A stretch of 64,000 bases of DNA, taken from positions 620,001-684,000 of the forward strand of contig NZ_JAKREW010000001.1 in assembly GCF_022347545.1 (NCBI RefSeq), read 5' to 3'. Positions 41,916 to 50,182 of the stretch are shown here, one piece after another (within the stretch, counting starts at the first letter, position 1; the number at the start of each line of letters is the position of its first letter). The notes under the pieces are model-generated. The model was not told the DNA's origin. It searched no databases and saw only the letters and a program-made list of their open reading frames with translations. Source of the stretch: Terribium retamae. Lineage in GTDB: Bacteria; Pseudomonadota; Alphaproteobacteria; Rhizobiales; Rhizobiaceae. The position numbers were made by a program, and so were the translations under genes.

Positions 41916-43352
41916 TCAATCATCCAACACCCACGTATCCTTCGTGCCTCCCCCTTGAGAGGAATTGACCACCAGCGAACCCTCCTTCAGCGCCACGCGC
42001 GTCAGCCCGCCAGGCACCAGTTGAATGCGGTCGGACACGAGCACATAGGGCCTGAGATCGACATGGCGCGGCGCCAGCCCCTTCTCGGTCATGATCGGAC
42101 AGGTGGAGAGCGCCAGGGTCGGCTGGGCGATGTAGTTGGCAGGCTTGGCAGCGAGTTTCTTGGCGAATTCCTCGCATTCCTTCTTGGTTGCCGTCGGGCC
42201 GACCAGCATGCCGTAGCCTCCGGACCCGTGCACCTCCTTGATGACCAGTTCCGAGATGTGTTCCTGGACATATTTCAGGCTGTCCGGCTCGGAGCAGCGC
42301 CAGGTCGGGATGTTGCCGAGGATCGGCTTGCGACCGGTGTAGAACTCGACGATTTCCGGCATGTAGGAATATATCGCCTTGTCGTCGGAAATGCCGGTAC
42401 CCGGCGCGTTGGCGATGGTGATGTTGCCGGCGCGGTAGACATCCATGATGCCCGGCACGCCCAGCGCTGAATCCGGACGGAAGGTCAGCGGATCCAGGAA
42501 AGCATCGTCGACGCGGCGGTAAAGCACGTCGATCTGCTTGTAGCCCTCGGTCGTGCGCATCGCGACATGGCCGTCGACGACACGCAGATCCTGCCCCTCG
42601 ACCAGTTGCACGCCCATCTGGTCGGCCAGGAAAGCGTGTTCATAATAAGCGGAATTGTAGATGCCCGGCGTCAGCACCGCGATGGTCGGAGTGCCCTCAA
42701 CGCCCCTTGGTTTGACTGCCGCCAGCGATTGCCGCAGAAGCGCCGGGTAGTTCTCGACCGGCCGCACTTTGATCTGCTGGAATAGCTCGGGAAAGAGCTG
42801 CATCATGGTCTCGCGATTCTCCAGCATGTAGGAGACGCCCGACGGCGTGCGTGCGTTGTCCTCCAGTACATAGAACTCGTTTTCGCTGATGCGCACGATG
42901 TCGACGCCGATGATGTGCGTGTAGACGCCGGCTGGAGGCCGCACGCCGATCATCTCCGGCAGGAAGGCCTCATTGGCGGCGATCAACTGTTTCGGGACAC
43001 GCCCTGCCCGCAGGATTTCCTGGCGATGGTAGATGTCGTCCAGGAATGCGTTGAGCGCTTGAACCCGCTGTTCGATGCCCAGCGCCAGGCGGCGCCATTC
43101 CTGGCCCGAAATGATGCGCGGCACGATGTCGAAGGGAATGAGACGCTCGGAGGCTTCTTGCTCGCCATAGACGGCGAAAGTGATGCCGGTTTTCCGGAAG
43201 ACCCGCTCGGCGTCCTCCATTTTCTGGGTAAGTCGGCCGGGGTCTTGTTCTTTCAGCCAGCGATCATATGCCGAGTAAGGTCTCCTCAGCCCGGTCGTTT
43301 CCGGAAGCATCTCATCGAAAGCTGCCAAACGCGTACTCCCCTCTGACGCCAT
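41916..43352 (-). CDS. Circularly permuted ATP-grasp type 2 protein
   Basis: Protein of 478 aa of the circularly permuted ATP-grasp family (DUF404/DUF407). It has FAVYGEQEASERLIPFDIVPRIISGQEW near the start, then the FYVLEDNARTPSGVSYMLENRE block, IVEFYTGRKPILGNIPTWRC, and HGSGGYGMLVGPTA near the C-terminus. Such proteins probably ligate amino or carboxylate groups using ATP. The ATG at 43352 is preferred over a TTG at 43385; neither has a strong ribosome-binding site. It is the first gene of the trio with alpha-E and transglutaminase genes. Confidence 0.88.
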   Translation of the reverse strand: MASEGSTRLAAFDEMLPETTGLRRPYSAYDRWLKEQDPGRLTQKMEDAERVFRKTGITFAVYGEQEASERLIPFDIVPRIISGQEWRRLALGIEQRVQALNAFLDDIYHRQEILRAGRVPKQLIAANEAFLPEMIGVRPPAGVYTHIIGVDIVRISENEFYVLEDNARTPSGVSYMLENRETMMQLFPELFQQIKVRPVENYPALLRQSLAAVKPRGVEGTPTIAVLTPGIYNSAYYEHAFLADQMGVQLVEGQDLRVVDGHVAMRTTEGYKQIDVLYRRVDDAFLDPLTFRPDSALGVPGIMDVYRAGNITIANAPGTGISDDKAIYSYMPEIVEFYTGRKPILGNIPTWRCSEPDSLKYVQEHISELVIKEVHGSGGYGMLVGPTATKKECEEFAKKLAAKPANYIAQPTLALSTCPIMTEKGLAPRHVDLRPYVLVSDRIQLVPGGLTRVALKEGSLVVNSSQGGGTKDTWVLDD

Positions 43353-43496
43353 TTCAACTGGCGTCGGGGAGGAAATCAAGCGCAATCGGCAATTTGCATC
43401 GTTACAGCTCGCTAGCCGTCAAAATTGCACGATCATCGGGCGGCAAAACAGCTTTCCGAGCAAGGAGTGCTTACTTGGCGGGCACTTTACCGTTCT

Positions 43497-43733
43497 CTAA
43501 AATGCCCGGAACGTCACCGTCGTGAAGGTGTCGGAGATACCCGGAATGATCTGCACCTTCTCATTGACGAAATGGCCGATATCCTGGTCGTCGTCGATGT
43601 AGAACTTCGCGAGCAGATCGTAATGGCCGGCTGTCGAATAAATTTCTGAGGCAAGCTCGGCATCGGCGAGCGCGGCGGCCACTTCATAGGCCTTGCCGAG
43701 TTCACATTTGAACTGCACAAAAAACGTCTTCAC
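43497..43733 (-). CDS. Stand-alone Lrp/AsnC ligand-binding (RAM) domain protein
   Basis: Protein of 78 aa consisting only of the RAM fold (FFVQFKCELGKAYEVAAALADAELASEIYSTAGHYDLLAKFYIDDDQDIGHFVNEKVQIIPGISDTFTTVTF). No DNA-binding domain is present. It could sense amino acids or modulate full-length Lrp proteins by mixed oligomers. It lies upstream of the ATP-grasp operon in the same direction with a gap of about 140 bases. Confidence 0.85.
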   Translation of the reverse strand: MKTFFVQFKCELGKAYEVAAALADAELASEIYSTAGHYDLLAKFYIDDDQDIGHFVNEKVQIIPGISDTFTTVTFRAF

Positions 43734-44046
43734 GGGCAGGCCTTCCTTTGTTTCGCGTCCGTTTTGGCAGACGCGCCCGATGCATTCAAGCCGATTTCAG
43801 ACAGGAATGACCACCCGTCGCTTGCCGCCACGGCACATTCCATCCAGACATCTGGCTATGGGTGCCGCGCGTCGCCAACACATCGTAGCCGAATGAGAAC
43901 ACCGAACTGTGGCCCTGCATAGGACAACGATTGACGCCTGGACCAGCAGTGCTAGCCGCTCGAATTGAGATTTCCAACCAAGCGATTTTGATCACCGAAT
44001 CCGGCTTCGCCAGGCTCCGACAAACCTTCCCATTCCAGAGAAAACG
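43734..44046. other. Intergenic region, nothing recognised
   Basis: A divergent spacer between the RAM-domain gene and the exported-protein gene. I see no hairpin with T run, no known operator and no credible small gene. Confidence 0.5.
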
Positions 44047-44559
44047 ATGCGCCTCCTCAAAAACCGAACCAGGGCTGCGGCCGCATTGTTGCTCGCGACA
44101 GGCCTGATCGGTGCGGCCCCCTCCATCGCACCCGTTGCGCCAGCACAGGCTCAGACCGAATACCTGCCGACCAAGAAGGATTTCATCGGCAAGTGGAAAC
44201 TGGCTGGATCGGCTATTCGGCCACCGCGGGATCTGAAGGGATCCCCCACCGAGAAGGAGGAAGCGGCTGCCAACGAGTTCCAGCAGACGGTGACCGCGTT
44301 CTACTCCGCTTTCGATTATCTGGAGATCAAAGCCGACGGTACCTACAACTTCCATCAGCCGGGCGACCCCGCGTCAGGGCCTTGCGTCTGGTGCGGGAGT
44401 TGGTCGTTCGAGAACGATTCGCTGTGGCTTAAACTTGACACGGCGCCTCGGCTCGACATCTACGCCGAGGGTGGCGATATCCAGATGACTTACACGGCGG
44501 AGCCCGAAAAAACGTCCAAATACAAATGGCAGGTTTTCGGCTGGTCAAAGCTCGATTGA
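44047..44559 (+). CDS. Exported hypothetical protein, lipocalin-like beta pattern
   Basis: Protein of 170 aa with a signal peptide (RTRAAAALLLATGLIGAAPSIAPVAPAQA, cleavage after AQA). The mature part has a GKWKLAGSA opening and alternating strands (YLEIKADGTYNFHQPG, WSFENDSLWLKLDT, KYKWQVFGWSKLD). There is one CVWC pair at about residues 117-120. Small periplasmic beta-barrel proteins look like this, but I do not recognise a family. It stands alone. Confidence 0.7.
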   Translation: MRLLKNRTRAAAALLLATGLIGAAPSIAPVAPAQAQTEYLPTKKDFIGKWKLAGSAIRPPRDLKGSPTEKEEAAANEFQQTVTAFYSAFDYLEIKADGTYNFHQPGDPASGPCVWCGSWSFENDSLWLKLDTAPRLDIYAEGGDIQMTYTAEPEKTSKYKWQVFGWSKLD

Positions 44560-44610
44560 TGGATAGCGCCCAACGGGCTTCCCGAATTCCAGGGCTGACA
44601 TGGCGGCGTA

Positions 44611-45741
44611 CTAGAGGGGCGGCAGATCGCCCCTCACCCAACCCTCAGTGATCACGGCAGCGCGATCCTGGAACTGACCGGCCGCGATCGCGTCGCGGAT
44701 ATCCTGCATCAGCCTCTGGTAGTAGGAGAGATTGTTCCAGGTCAGCAGCATGGCGCCCAACGCCTCCTGCGAACGCACCAGATGATGCAGATACGCGCGC
44801 GAATAATCGCGCGCGGCCGGACAGTCGCTCTCTTCGTCAAGCGGACGCGGGTCGTCGGCATGACGTGCATTGCGCAGATTGATCTTGCCTCGCCTGGTAT
44901 AGGCAAGCCCGTGACGCCCTGCCCGCGTCGGCATCACGCAATCGAACATGTCGATGCCGCGCGCCACCGATTTCAGAATGTCGTCGGGTGTGCCGACACC
45001 CATCAGATAACGTGGCTTTTCGACCGGCAATTCCGGACAAGTGATGTCGAGCATGTCGAGCATCACGGCCTGAGGCTCGCCGACGGCAAGCCCACCAACC
45101 GCGTAGCCTTTGAGATCCATCGCCGACAGCGCCTGCGCTGAACGCACGCGAAGCGGCGCGATATCGCCACCCTGTACAATACCAAACATCGCCTTGCCGG
45201 GCTGATGACCAAAGGCCGTCTTGCAGCGTTCGGCCCAGCGAAGCGACAATTCCATTGCCCGCTCAATCTCCTTGGCGTCAGCCGGTAGCGCCGTGCACTC
45301 GTCGAGCTGCATCTGGATATCAGAATCGAGCAGGCCCTGGATTTCGATCGAGCGCTCCGGTGACATCTCGTATGGCGAGCCGTCGATGTGCGAGCGGAAG
45401 GTGACACCCTGTTCGGTCAGTTTCCTGAGCTTCGACAAGGACATGACCTGGAAGCCACCGGAATCGGTCAAAATCGGATGCGGCCAGCGCGCGAATTCGT
45501 GCAGGCCGCCCAGTCGCGCCACACGCTCGGCGCCCGGCCGCAGCATCAGGTGATAGGTGTTGCCCAGGATGATGTCGGCGCCGACGCCGCGCACCTGGTC
45601 CATATACATGGCCTTGACCGTGCCGCCGGTGCCCACCGGCATGAAGGCCGGCGTGCGGATCTTGCCGCGCGGCATGGAGATTTCGCCGCGTCGCGCCTTG
45701 CCGTCCGTGGCGATCAGGGAGAAGGAAAAGTTGTCGTTCAT
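44611..45741 (-). CDS. tgt: Queuine tRNA-ribosyltransferase
   Basis: Tgt of 376 aa, exchanging guanine-34 of GUN-anticodon tRNAs for preQ1 in queuosine synthesis. [12 protein letters not shown] carries the general-base Asp, and [17 protein letters not shown] the nucleophile region. The usual zinc-site cysteines (C-x-C-x-x-C) read [18 protein letters not shown] here, keeping one Cys. It is the last gene of the coaD-ppi-ppiB-ydcZ-queA-tgt run, 131 bases after queA. Confidence 0.94.
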   Translation of the reverse strand: MNDNFSFSLIATDGKARRGEISMPRGKIRTPAFMPVGTGGTVKAMYMDQVRGVGADIILGNTYHLMLRPGAERVARLGGLHEFARWPHPILTDSGGFQVMSLSKLRKLTEQGVTFRSHIDGSPYEMSPERSIEIQGLLDSDIQMQLDECTALPADAKEIERAMELSLRWAERCKTAFGHQPGKAMFGIVQGGDIAPLRVRSAQALSAMDLKGYAVGGLAVGEPQAVMLDMLDITCPELPVEKPRYLMGVGTPDDILKSVARGIDMFDCVMPTRAGRHGLAYTRRGKINLRNARHADDPRPLDEESDCPAARDYSRAYLHHLVRSQEALGAMLLTWNNLSYYQRLMQDIRDAIAAGQFQDRAAVITEGWVRGDLPPL

Positions 45742-45872
45742 GCGCTGCCTTTAGCCGCCGGCGCGGAGCAAGACAATCCGGGGTAAAACCCTTGTTCGGC
45801 CCGACTGCGTTTTCGGCAGCCCGGTTCCAGGATTCGACAAGGCCAAGGCACCGAAATCCGACCTCGGGACCG

Positions 45873-46943
45873 CTACGCCCTGAAGAGCAGGCTGCCGTCG
45901 CCGTAGGAATAGAAGCGATACCCGGCGTCGATGGCATGCCGATAAGCGGCACGCATCGTGTCCAGTCCGGCAAAGGCCGAAACCAGCATGAACAGCGTCG
46001 AACGCGGGAGGTGGAAATTCGTCATCAGCGCATCGGCGGTGCGAAACTGATAGCCGGGCGTGATGAAGATGTCGGTCGCGCCGGACCACTCGCGAAGCAG
46101 GCCATCCTCGCTCACGGCACTTTCCAGCAGCCGCATAGACGTCGTGCCGACGCAGACAATGCGATTGCCGCGCGCCTTGGCGGCGTTCAATGCATCCGCC
46201 ACCTCAGTCGAGACATAACCGATCTCGGCATGCATCTTGTGGTCGGCAGTATCGTCGACTTTCACCGGCAGGAAGGTACCCGCGCCGACATGCAGGGTCA
46301 CGAACCGGCGCTCGATGCCCTTTGCATCCAGTGCCGCGAACAAATCAGGAGTGAAGTGGAGGCCGGCGGTTGGCGCAGCCACGGCTCCTTCCTCCCGCGC
46401 GTAGATGGTCTGGTAATCGGCAAGGTCGCGTGAATCGTCATCGCGCTTGGAAGCGATGTACGGCGGCAACGGGATGTGGCCGACTGCGTGCAACGCCTCG
46501 TCCAGGAAAGCGCCGGAAAGATCGAAACCTAGGAGCGCCTCGCCACCATCACGCTTTTCGAGCACCGTGGCATCAAGCTGGCCGAGGAAACAGGAATTGG
46601 CGTCATGGCCGAAATGGATGCGGTCGCCTTGCGCGATACGCTTGCCCGGACGCATGAACGCCAACCAACGGTCGGCACCCGTGCGCATGTGCAGCGTAGC
46701 CTCCACTTGGGCGGCAGCCTCGCCACGCCTTCTGATACCGCGCAGTTGCGCGGGAATGACCTTGGTATCATTGAAGACCAGCACGTCGCCCGGATCGAGC
46801 AGCGACGGCAGGTCGCGCACCACCTTGTCGGTCAGCTCCGCGCCCGGCCGCACGACCAAGAGCCGCGCGGCATCGCGTGGTTCGGCAGGGCGAAGCGCGA
46901 TACGCTCCTCAGGCAGGTCGAAATCGAAGAGATCCACTTTCAT
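45873..46943 (-). CDS. queA: S-adenosylmethionine:tRNA ribosyltransferase-isomerase
   Basis: QueA of 356 aa, adding the cyclopentenediol precursor from SAM to preQ1-modified tRNA. It begins [30 protein letters not shown] and contains [13 protein letters not shown] and [14 protein letters not shown], the family landmarks. The ATG at 46943 is chosen; a longer frame to 47000 lacks family similarity. It acts just after Tgt in the pathway, which is encoded next. Confidence 0.95.
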   Translation of the reverse strand: MKVDLFDFDLPEERIALRPAEPRDAARLLVVRPGAELTDKVVRDLPSLLDPGDVLVFNDTKVIPAQLRGIRRRGEAAAQVEATLHMRTGADRWLAFMRPGKRIAQGDRIHFGHDANSCFLGQLDATVLEKRDGGEALLGFDLSGAFLDEALHAVGHIPLPPYIASKRDDDSRDLADYQTIYAREEGAVAAPTAGLHFTPDLFAALDAKGIERRFVTLHVGAGTFLPVKVDDTADHKMHAEIGYVSTEVADALNAAKARGNRIVCVGTTSMRLLESAVSEDGLLREWSGATDIFITPGYQFRTADALMTNFHLPRSTLFMLVSAFAGLDTMRAAYRHAIDAGYRFYSYGDGSLLFRA

Positions 46944-47038
46944 GGCAGCGGCAATAGCGCGATCCGGACCAATGCGCCACCGTGGCTTTTGCACCACCAA
47001 CGCCCTGATCCGGCGGTAGTCTCATTCTCTGCTCGACA

Positions 47039-47488
47039 TCAATAGAGCCGGATCATCAGCGCGCCCACCAGCAACAGTGCAGCACCGACAATGCGCCCCA
47101 TCGAGATTTCGCGGACCGCCACGCCGAGAAAACCGATCCGGTCGACCAGCATGCCTGCCAGAAGCTGCCCAGCGACAAGGAAAGCCATCAGCGCGGCGGC
47201 GCCGATCCTGGGCGTAAGAAGCACTGAGCTCGTGACATAGACCGCACCAAGCGCTCCGCCTGCGAGGAAGAGCCACGGCGCCGGTGCGCGCCAGTCGATG
47301 GCGATGCCCTGTGCCCGGGTGGTGAAGAACGTGACGACACCAAGGACGATCGCGCCGGCCAGGAACGAAATGGCGGCAGCGGCGACAGGCACACCCAGCC
47401 CGCGAGCGAGCTGGGCATTGATAGGAGCCTGGATGGCGATGAAGGCGCCCGCAAGGACGCCGAGAAGCGACCAGAGAACGCCAGCCAT
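47039..47488 (-). CDS. DMT family transporter (YdcZ/DUF606 type)
   Basis: Membrane protein of 149 aa with about five hydrophobic segments (SLLGVLAGAFIAIQAPINAQLARGLG, AISFLAGAIVLGVVTFF, APWLFLAGGALGAVYVTSSVLLTPRIG). This fits the short DUF606 branch of the drug/metabolite transporter superfamily. It is five bases downstream of ppiB and 95 bases before queA. The substrate is unknown. Confidence 0.86.
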   Translation of the reverse strand: MAGVLWSLLGVLAGAFIAIQAPINAQLARGLGVPVAAAAISFLAGAIVLGVVTFFTTRAQGIAIDWRAPAPWLFLAGGALGAVYVTSSVLLTPRIGAAALMAFLVAGQLLAGMLVDRIGFLGVAVREISMGRIVGAALLLVGALMIRLY

Positions 47489-47493
47489 CGGAT

Positions 47494-48009
47494 TTAGGCC
47501 GCGACGTCCGCTGCGACCTTCAGCGACACGATCTTGTCGGGATCCTGCACGGGCTCGCCGCGCTTGATCTTGTCGACATTCTCCATGCCTTCGATGACCT
47601 GACCCCAGACCGTGTACTGACGGTTGAGGAAGCCGGCATCCTCGAAGCAGATGAAGAACTGCGAATTCGCCGAATTCGGGTTCTGTGCGCGTGCCATCGA
47701 GCAGGTGCCGCGTGCGTGATTGACGTTGGAGAATTCGGCCTTCAGGTCCGGCTTTTCGGAACCGCCCATGCCGGCGCGCGATGGATTGAAATCCTTGCCG
47801 CCCGACTTGCCGAACTTGACGTCGCCGGTCTGGGCCATGAAGCCGTCGATGACGCGATGGAAGACGACGCCATCATAGGCGCCTTCACGTGCCAGTTCCT
47901 TGATGCGGCCGACATGGCCCGGTGCGAGATCCGGGAACAATTCGATGACGACCTGACCCTTGGTCGTTTCCATGATCAGCGCGTTTTCGCGATCCTTGAT
48001 TTCAGCCAT
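47494..48009 (-). CDS. ppiB: Peptidyl-prolyl cis-trans isomerase (cytoplasmic cyclophilin)
   Basis: Cyclophilin of 171 aa without signal peptide. It has VVFHRVIDGFMAQTGDV and GTCSMARAQNPNSANSQFFICFEDAGFLN, with the active-site Arg and Phe. It catalyses proline isomerisation in the cytoplasm. It is the neighbour of a signal-peptide-bearing paralog 23 bases upstream, a tandem pair typical of rhizobia. Confidence 0.93.
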   Translation of the reverse strand: MAEIKDRENALIMETTKGQVVIELFPDLAPGHVGRIKELAREGAYDGVVFHRVIDGFMAQTGDVKFGKSGGKDFNPSRAGMGGSEKPDLKAEFSNVNHARGTCSMARAQNPNSANSQFFICFEDAGFLNRQYTVWGQVIEGMENVDKIKRGEPVQDPDKIVSLKVAADVAA

Positions 48010-48032
48010 TTTGGATATCCTTTTGATAAAAC

Positions 48033-48617
48033 TTAGTTCTTGTCAGCGGCAATGCGAACCTTGACCATACGGTCGGGGTCGGAAACCGACCCGTTGTCGG
48101 CAGCGTCGCCCTTCTTGATGTTGTCGACCAATTCCATGCCCTTCTCGACATTGCCGACAATGGTGTATTGGCCATTGAGCGACGACGCGGGCGCGAACAT
48201 GATGAAGAACTGCGAATTCGCCGAGTTCGGATCCTGCGACCGCGCCATGCCGACGACACCCCGCACGTACTTTTCCTTGGAGAATTCGGCCGGCAGGTCG
48301 GGTTCCTTCGAACCACCGGTGCCTGCGAGGCTGGCATCGAAGCCCTTTTTCATATTGCCATACTGCACATCACCGGTCTGAGCCATGAAGCCGTCGATGA
48401 CACGGTGGAAGGCTACGTTGTCGTAGGCACCCTCGCGGACCAGCTTCTTGATCTGGGCGACATGCTTGGGCGCGAGGTCAGGCCGCAGGGCAACGATCAC
48501 GTCACCATCCTTCAACGTGATAACCATGGTGTTTTCAGGATCTGCCGCAAAAGCCTGCGACGCGCCGAAAAGGCCGGCAAGCACGACGAGGAAAGCGGCA
48601 AGCTTTTTGAGCTGCAT
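48033..48617 (-). CDS. Peptidyl-prolyl cis-trans isomerase (exported cyclophilin)
   Basis: Cyclophilin of 194 aa with a signal peptide (LKKLAAFLVVLAGLFGASQAFA), so it probably acts in the periplasm. The core NVAFHRVIDGFMAQTGDVQYG and GVVGMARSQDPNSANSQFFIMFA matches the cytoplasmic paralog encoded next. It sits 33 bases after coaD. Confidence 0.92.
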   Translation of the reverse strand: MQLKKLAAFLVVLAGLFGASQAFAADPENTMVITLKDGDVIVALRPDLAPKHVAQIKKLVREGAYDNVAFHRVIDGFMAQTGDVQYGNMKKGFDASLAGTGGSKEPDLPAEFSKEKYVRGVVGMARSQDPNSANSQFFIMFAPASSLNGQYTIVGNVEKGMELVDNIKKGDAADNGSVSDPDRMVKVRIAADKN

Positions 48618-48650
48618 GGAATGATCTCCGAAATATCTAGGGTTCAGAAC

Positions 48651-49151
48651 CTATTTCGCGAATTTGGCTTTGAGTGCGCCGGCAACAGCCACCGGAACAA
48701 AGGGGCGAATGTCGCCGCCCATCGAGGCTATCTGGCGGACCAATGTGGCCGTAATCGTGCGCACCGACGGGCTCGCCGGCAGAAAAACGGTCTGCAGCTC
48801 CGGCGCCATCGTTTCGTTCATGCCGGCCATCTGCATCTCGTAATCGAGATCGGTGCCGTCGCGCAGGCCGCGGATCATGATCGAGGCGCCGTTTTTTCGG
48901 GCCGCATCGATAACCAGCCCGGTGAAGGAGACGACGCGGATGCGCTTGGCTTCACTGCCGAACTCGGCAGCGGCAGCCTTTTCGATCAGTTCCGCACGCT
49001 CATCGAAGGAAAACAGCGGTGTCTTCGACGCTTGGATGCCGATCGCCGCAAAGACCGTGTCGGCGATCGCCAGCGATGCCTTCAGCACATCGAGATGGCC
49101 GTTGGTCAGTGGGTCGAAAGAGCCGGCATAGAGAGCGATGCGTTCGGTCAT
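48651..49151 (-). CDS. coaD: Pantetheine-phosphate adenylyltransferase
   Basis: CoaD of 166 aa, making dephospho-CoA from 4-phosphopantetheine and ATP. The nucleotidyltransferase motif is [14 protein letters not shown] (TxGH form), [19 protein letters not shown] follows, and [20 protein letters not shown] lies near the end. The ATG at 49151 ([14 protein letters not shown]) is chosen over an in-frame extension to 49187. It is the first gene of the coaD-ppi-ppiB-ydcZ-queA-tgt run. Confidence 0.95.
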   Translation of the reverse strand: MTERIALYAGSFDPLTNGHLDVLKASLAIADTVFAAIGIQASKTPLFSFDERAELIEKAAAAEFGSEAKRIRVVSFTGLVIDAARKNGASIMIRGLRDGTDLDYEMQMAGMNETMAPELQTVFLPASPSVRTITATLVRQIASMGGDIRPFVPVAVAGALKAKFAK

Positions 49152-49340
49152 GATGCTGCTTCTAGCGGGCAGCGGGCCGGAACGCAAATGCCCACCAGCG
49201 CGCCCGTGAACCCTTCGTCAACCATGAACAGCAGATGAACGGCACGATCACACACGGTTAAAGTCTGTTCACGTACAGATGATCATACGCGGTGAAACCA
49301 ATTCACCTTCTGCTCGTTTAGGGAACAGGAGATTAAAGCC

Positions 49341-49475
49341 ATGATGATCCTCATGCTCGCCACCGCAATGACCGTAGCCATGCTGATCGCGACCGTTTTC
49401 GGCCTGCACCAGGAAGCCGAGCGCGTGCGCCTCGACGATCTCGATCGCCGCCATCGTTTCGGCAAGCATCGCTAG
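49341..49475 (+). CDS. Small single-pass membrane protein
   Basis: A 44-residue frame with AGGAG upstream of ATGATG. Residues 1-22 (MMILMLATAMTVAMLIATVFGL) form one membrane segment, and the rest is highly charged (HQEAERVRLDDLDRRHRFGKHR), a plausible small inner-membrane protein. It lies between coaD and the GNAT gene. No family is recognised. Confidence 0.6.
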   Translation: MMILMLATAMTVAMLIATVFGLHQEAERVRLDDLDRRHRFGKHR

Positions 49476-49499
49476 GCAATCTCACGCTCATCTGCTGTG

Positions 49500-49970
49500 C
49501 TAGGTGAGCCGCTTTTCCATATCCACCACGATCCAACCCGGACGTTTTGGGTTGTCCCGCCTGCCGGTTTCGCGATAGCCAAAGGCTGAATACAGCGCGA
49601 TGTTCCGTTCCATTTTGGCGTTTGTATAGAGCTTGATCAGGTCGATCCCGTTTTCGCCCGCTTTTTCCTCAGCCCACTGCAGCAGTCGGGCACCAAATTT
49701 CCTACCTTGGAATTCCGGCGCAACGGCTATGGAAAAGATCAGTATATGATCGGTATGCGGTTCGAGGACGACCAGGCCAACCGGCGTGTTTGACAGTTCC
49801 AGCAACCACACCTGTTTCGACGCGATACGCGGACCGTAATCCTCGCTGACTGGAATGGGCGGTGCGCCAAGCAGTTGCGTATAGACCGCATAGGCTCGTT
49901 CAGTCAGCGATACCACAGCCTCGAGCTCCGATGGATCTGCTAGCCGGAGGTTCGGTTCCTTCTGTTCCAT
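49500..49970 (-). CDS. GNAT family N-acetyltransferase
   Basis: Protein of 156 aa with the acetyl-CoA motif A IFSIAVAPEFQGRKFGARLLQWAEEKA and motif B around LYTNAKMERNIALYSAFGYRETGR. The ATG at 49970 (MEQKEPNLRLADP) is chosen because the frame upstream to 50081 lacks domain features. It is monocistronic, after the gyrA terminator. The substrate is unknown. Confidence 0.87.
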   Translation of the reverse strand: MEQKEPNLRLADPSELEAVVSLTERAYAVYTQLLGAPPIPVSEDYGPRIASKQVWLLELSNTPVGLVVLEPHTDHILIFSIAVAPEFQGRKFGARLLQWAEEKAGENGIDLIKLYTNAKMERNIALYSAFGYRETGRRDNPKRPGWIVVDMEKRLT

Positions 49971-50086
49971 TCGTTCTCTCAGACGTGGATTGTGCAAGCC
50001 GGCAGGCGCAACACCAGAAACCATCATCAGGAAAAGCCCCATGCGCCAGCCGGTCGAAGTTGATCGGGCAAGCCTGGACACGCTTC

Positions 50087-50122
50087 AAAAAGAAAGGCGG
50101 CTTCAGAAAGCCGCCTTTCAAA
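50087..50122 (-). terminator. Terminator of gyrA
   Basis: A 12-bp stem (GAAAGGCGGCTT / AAGCCGCCTTTC) with a four-base loop and a T run on the minus strand, about 60 bases after the gyrA stop. Flanking A and T runs could let it also act on the plus strand. Confidence 0.88.
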
Positions 50123-50182
50123 AACATCAGGTAAAATTCGCACTTGCCCCAGACGGCTCATGCAGGAGATCGGTCAGGCCGA

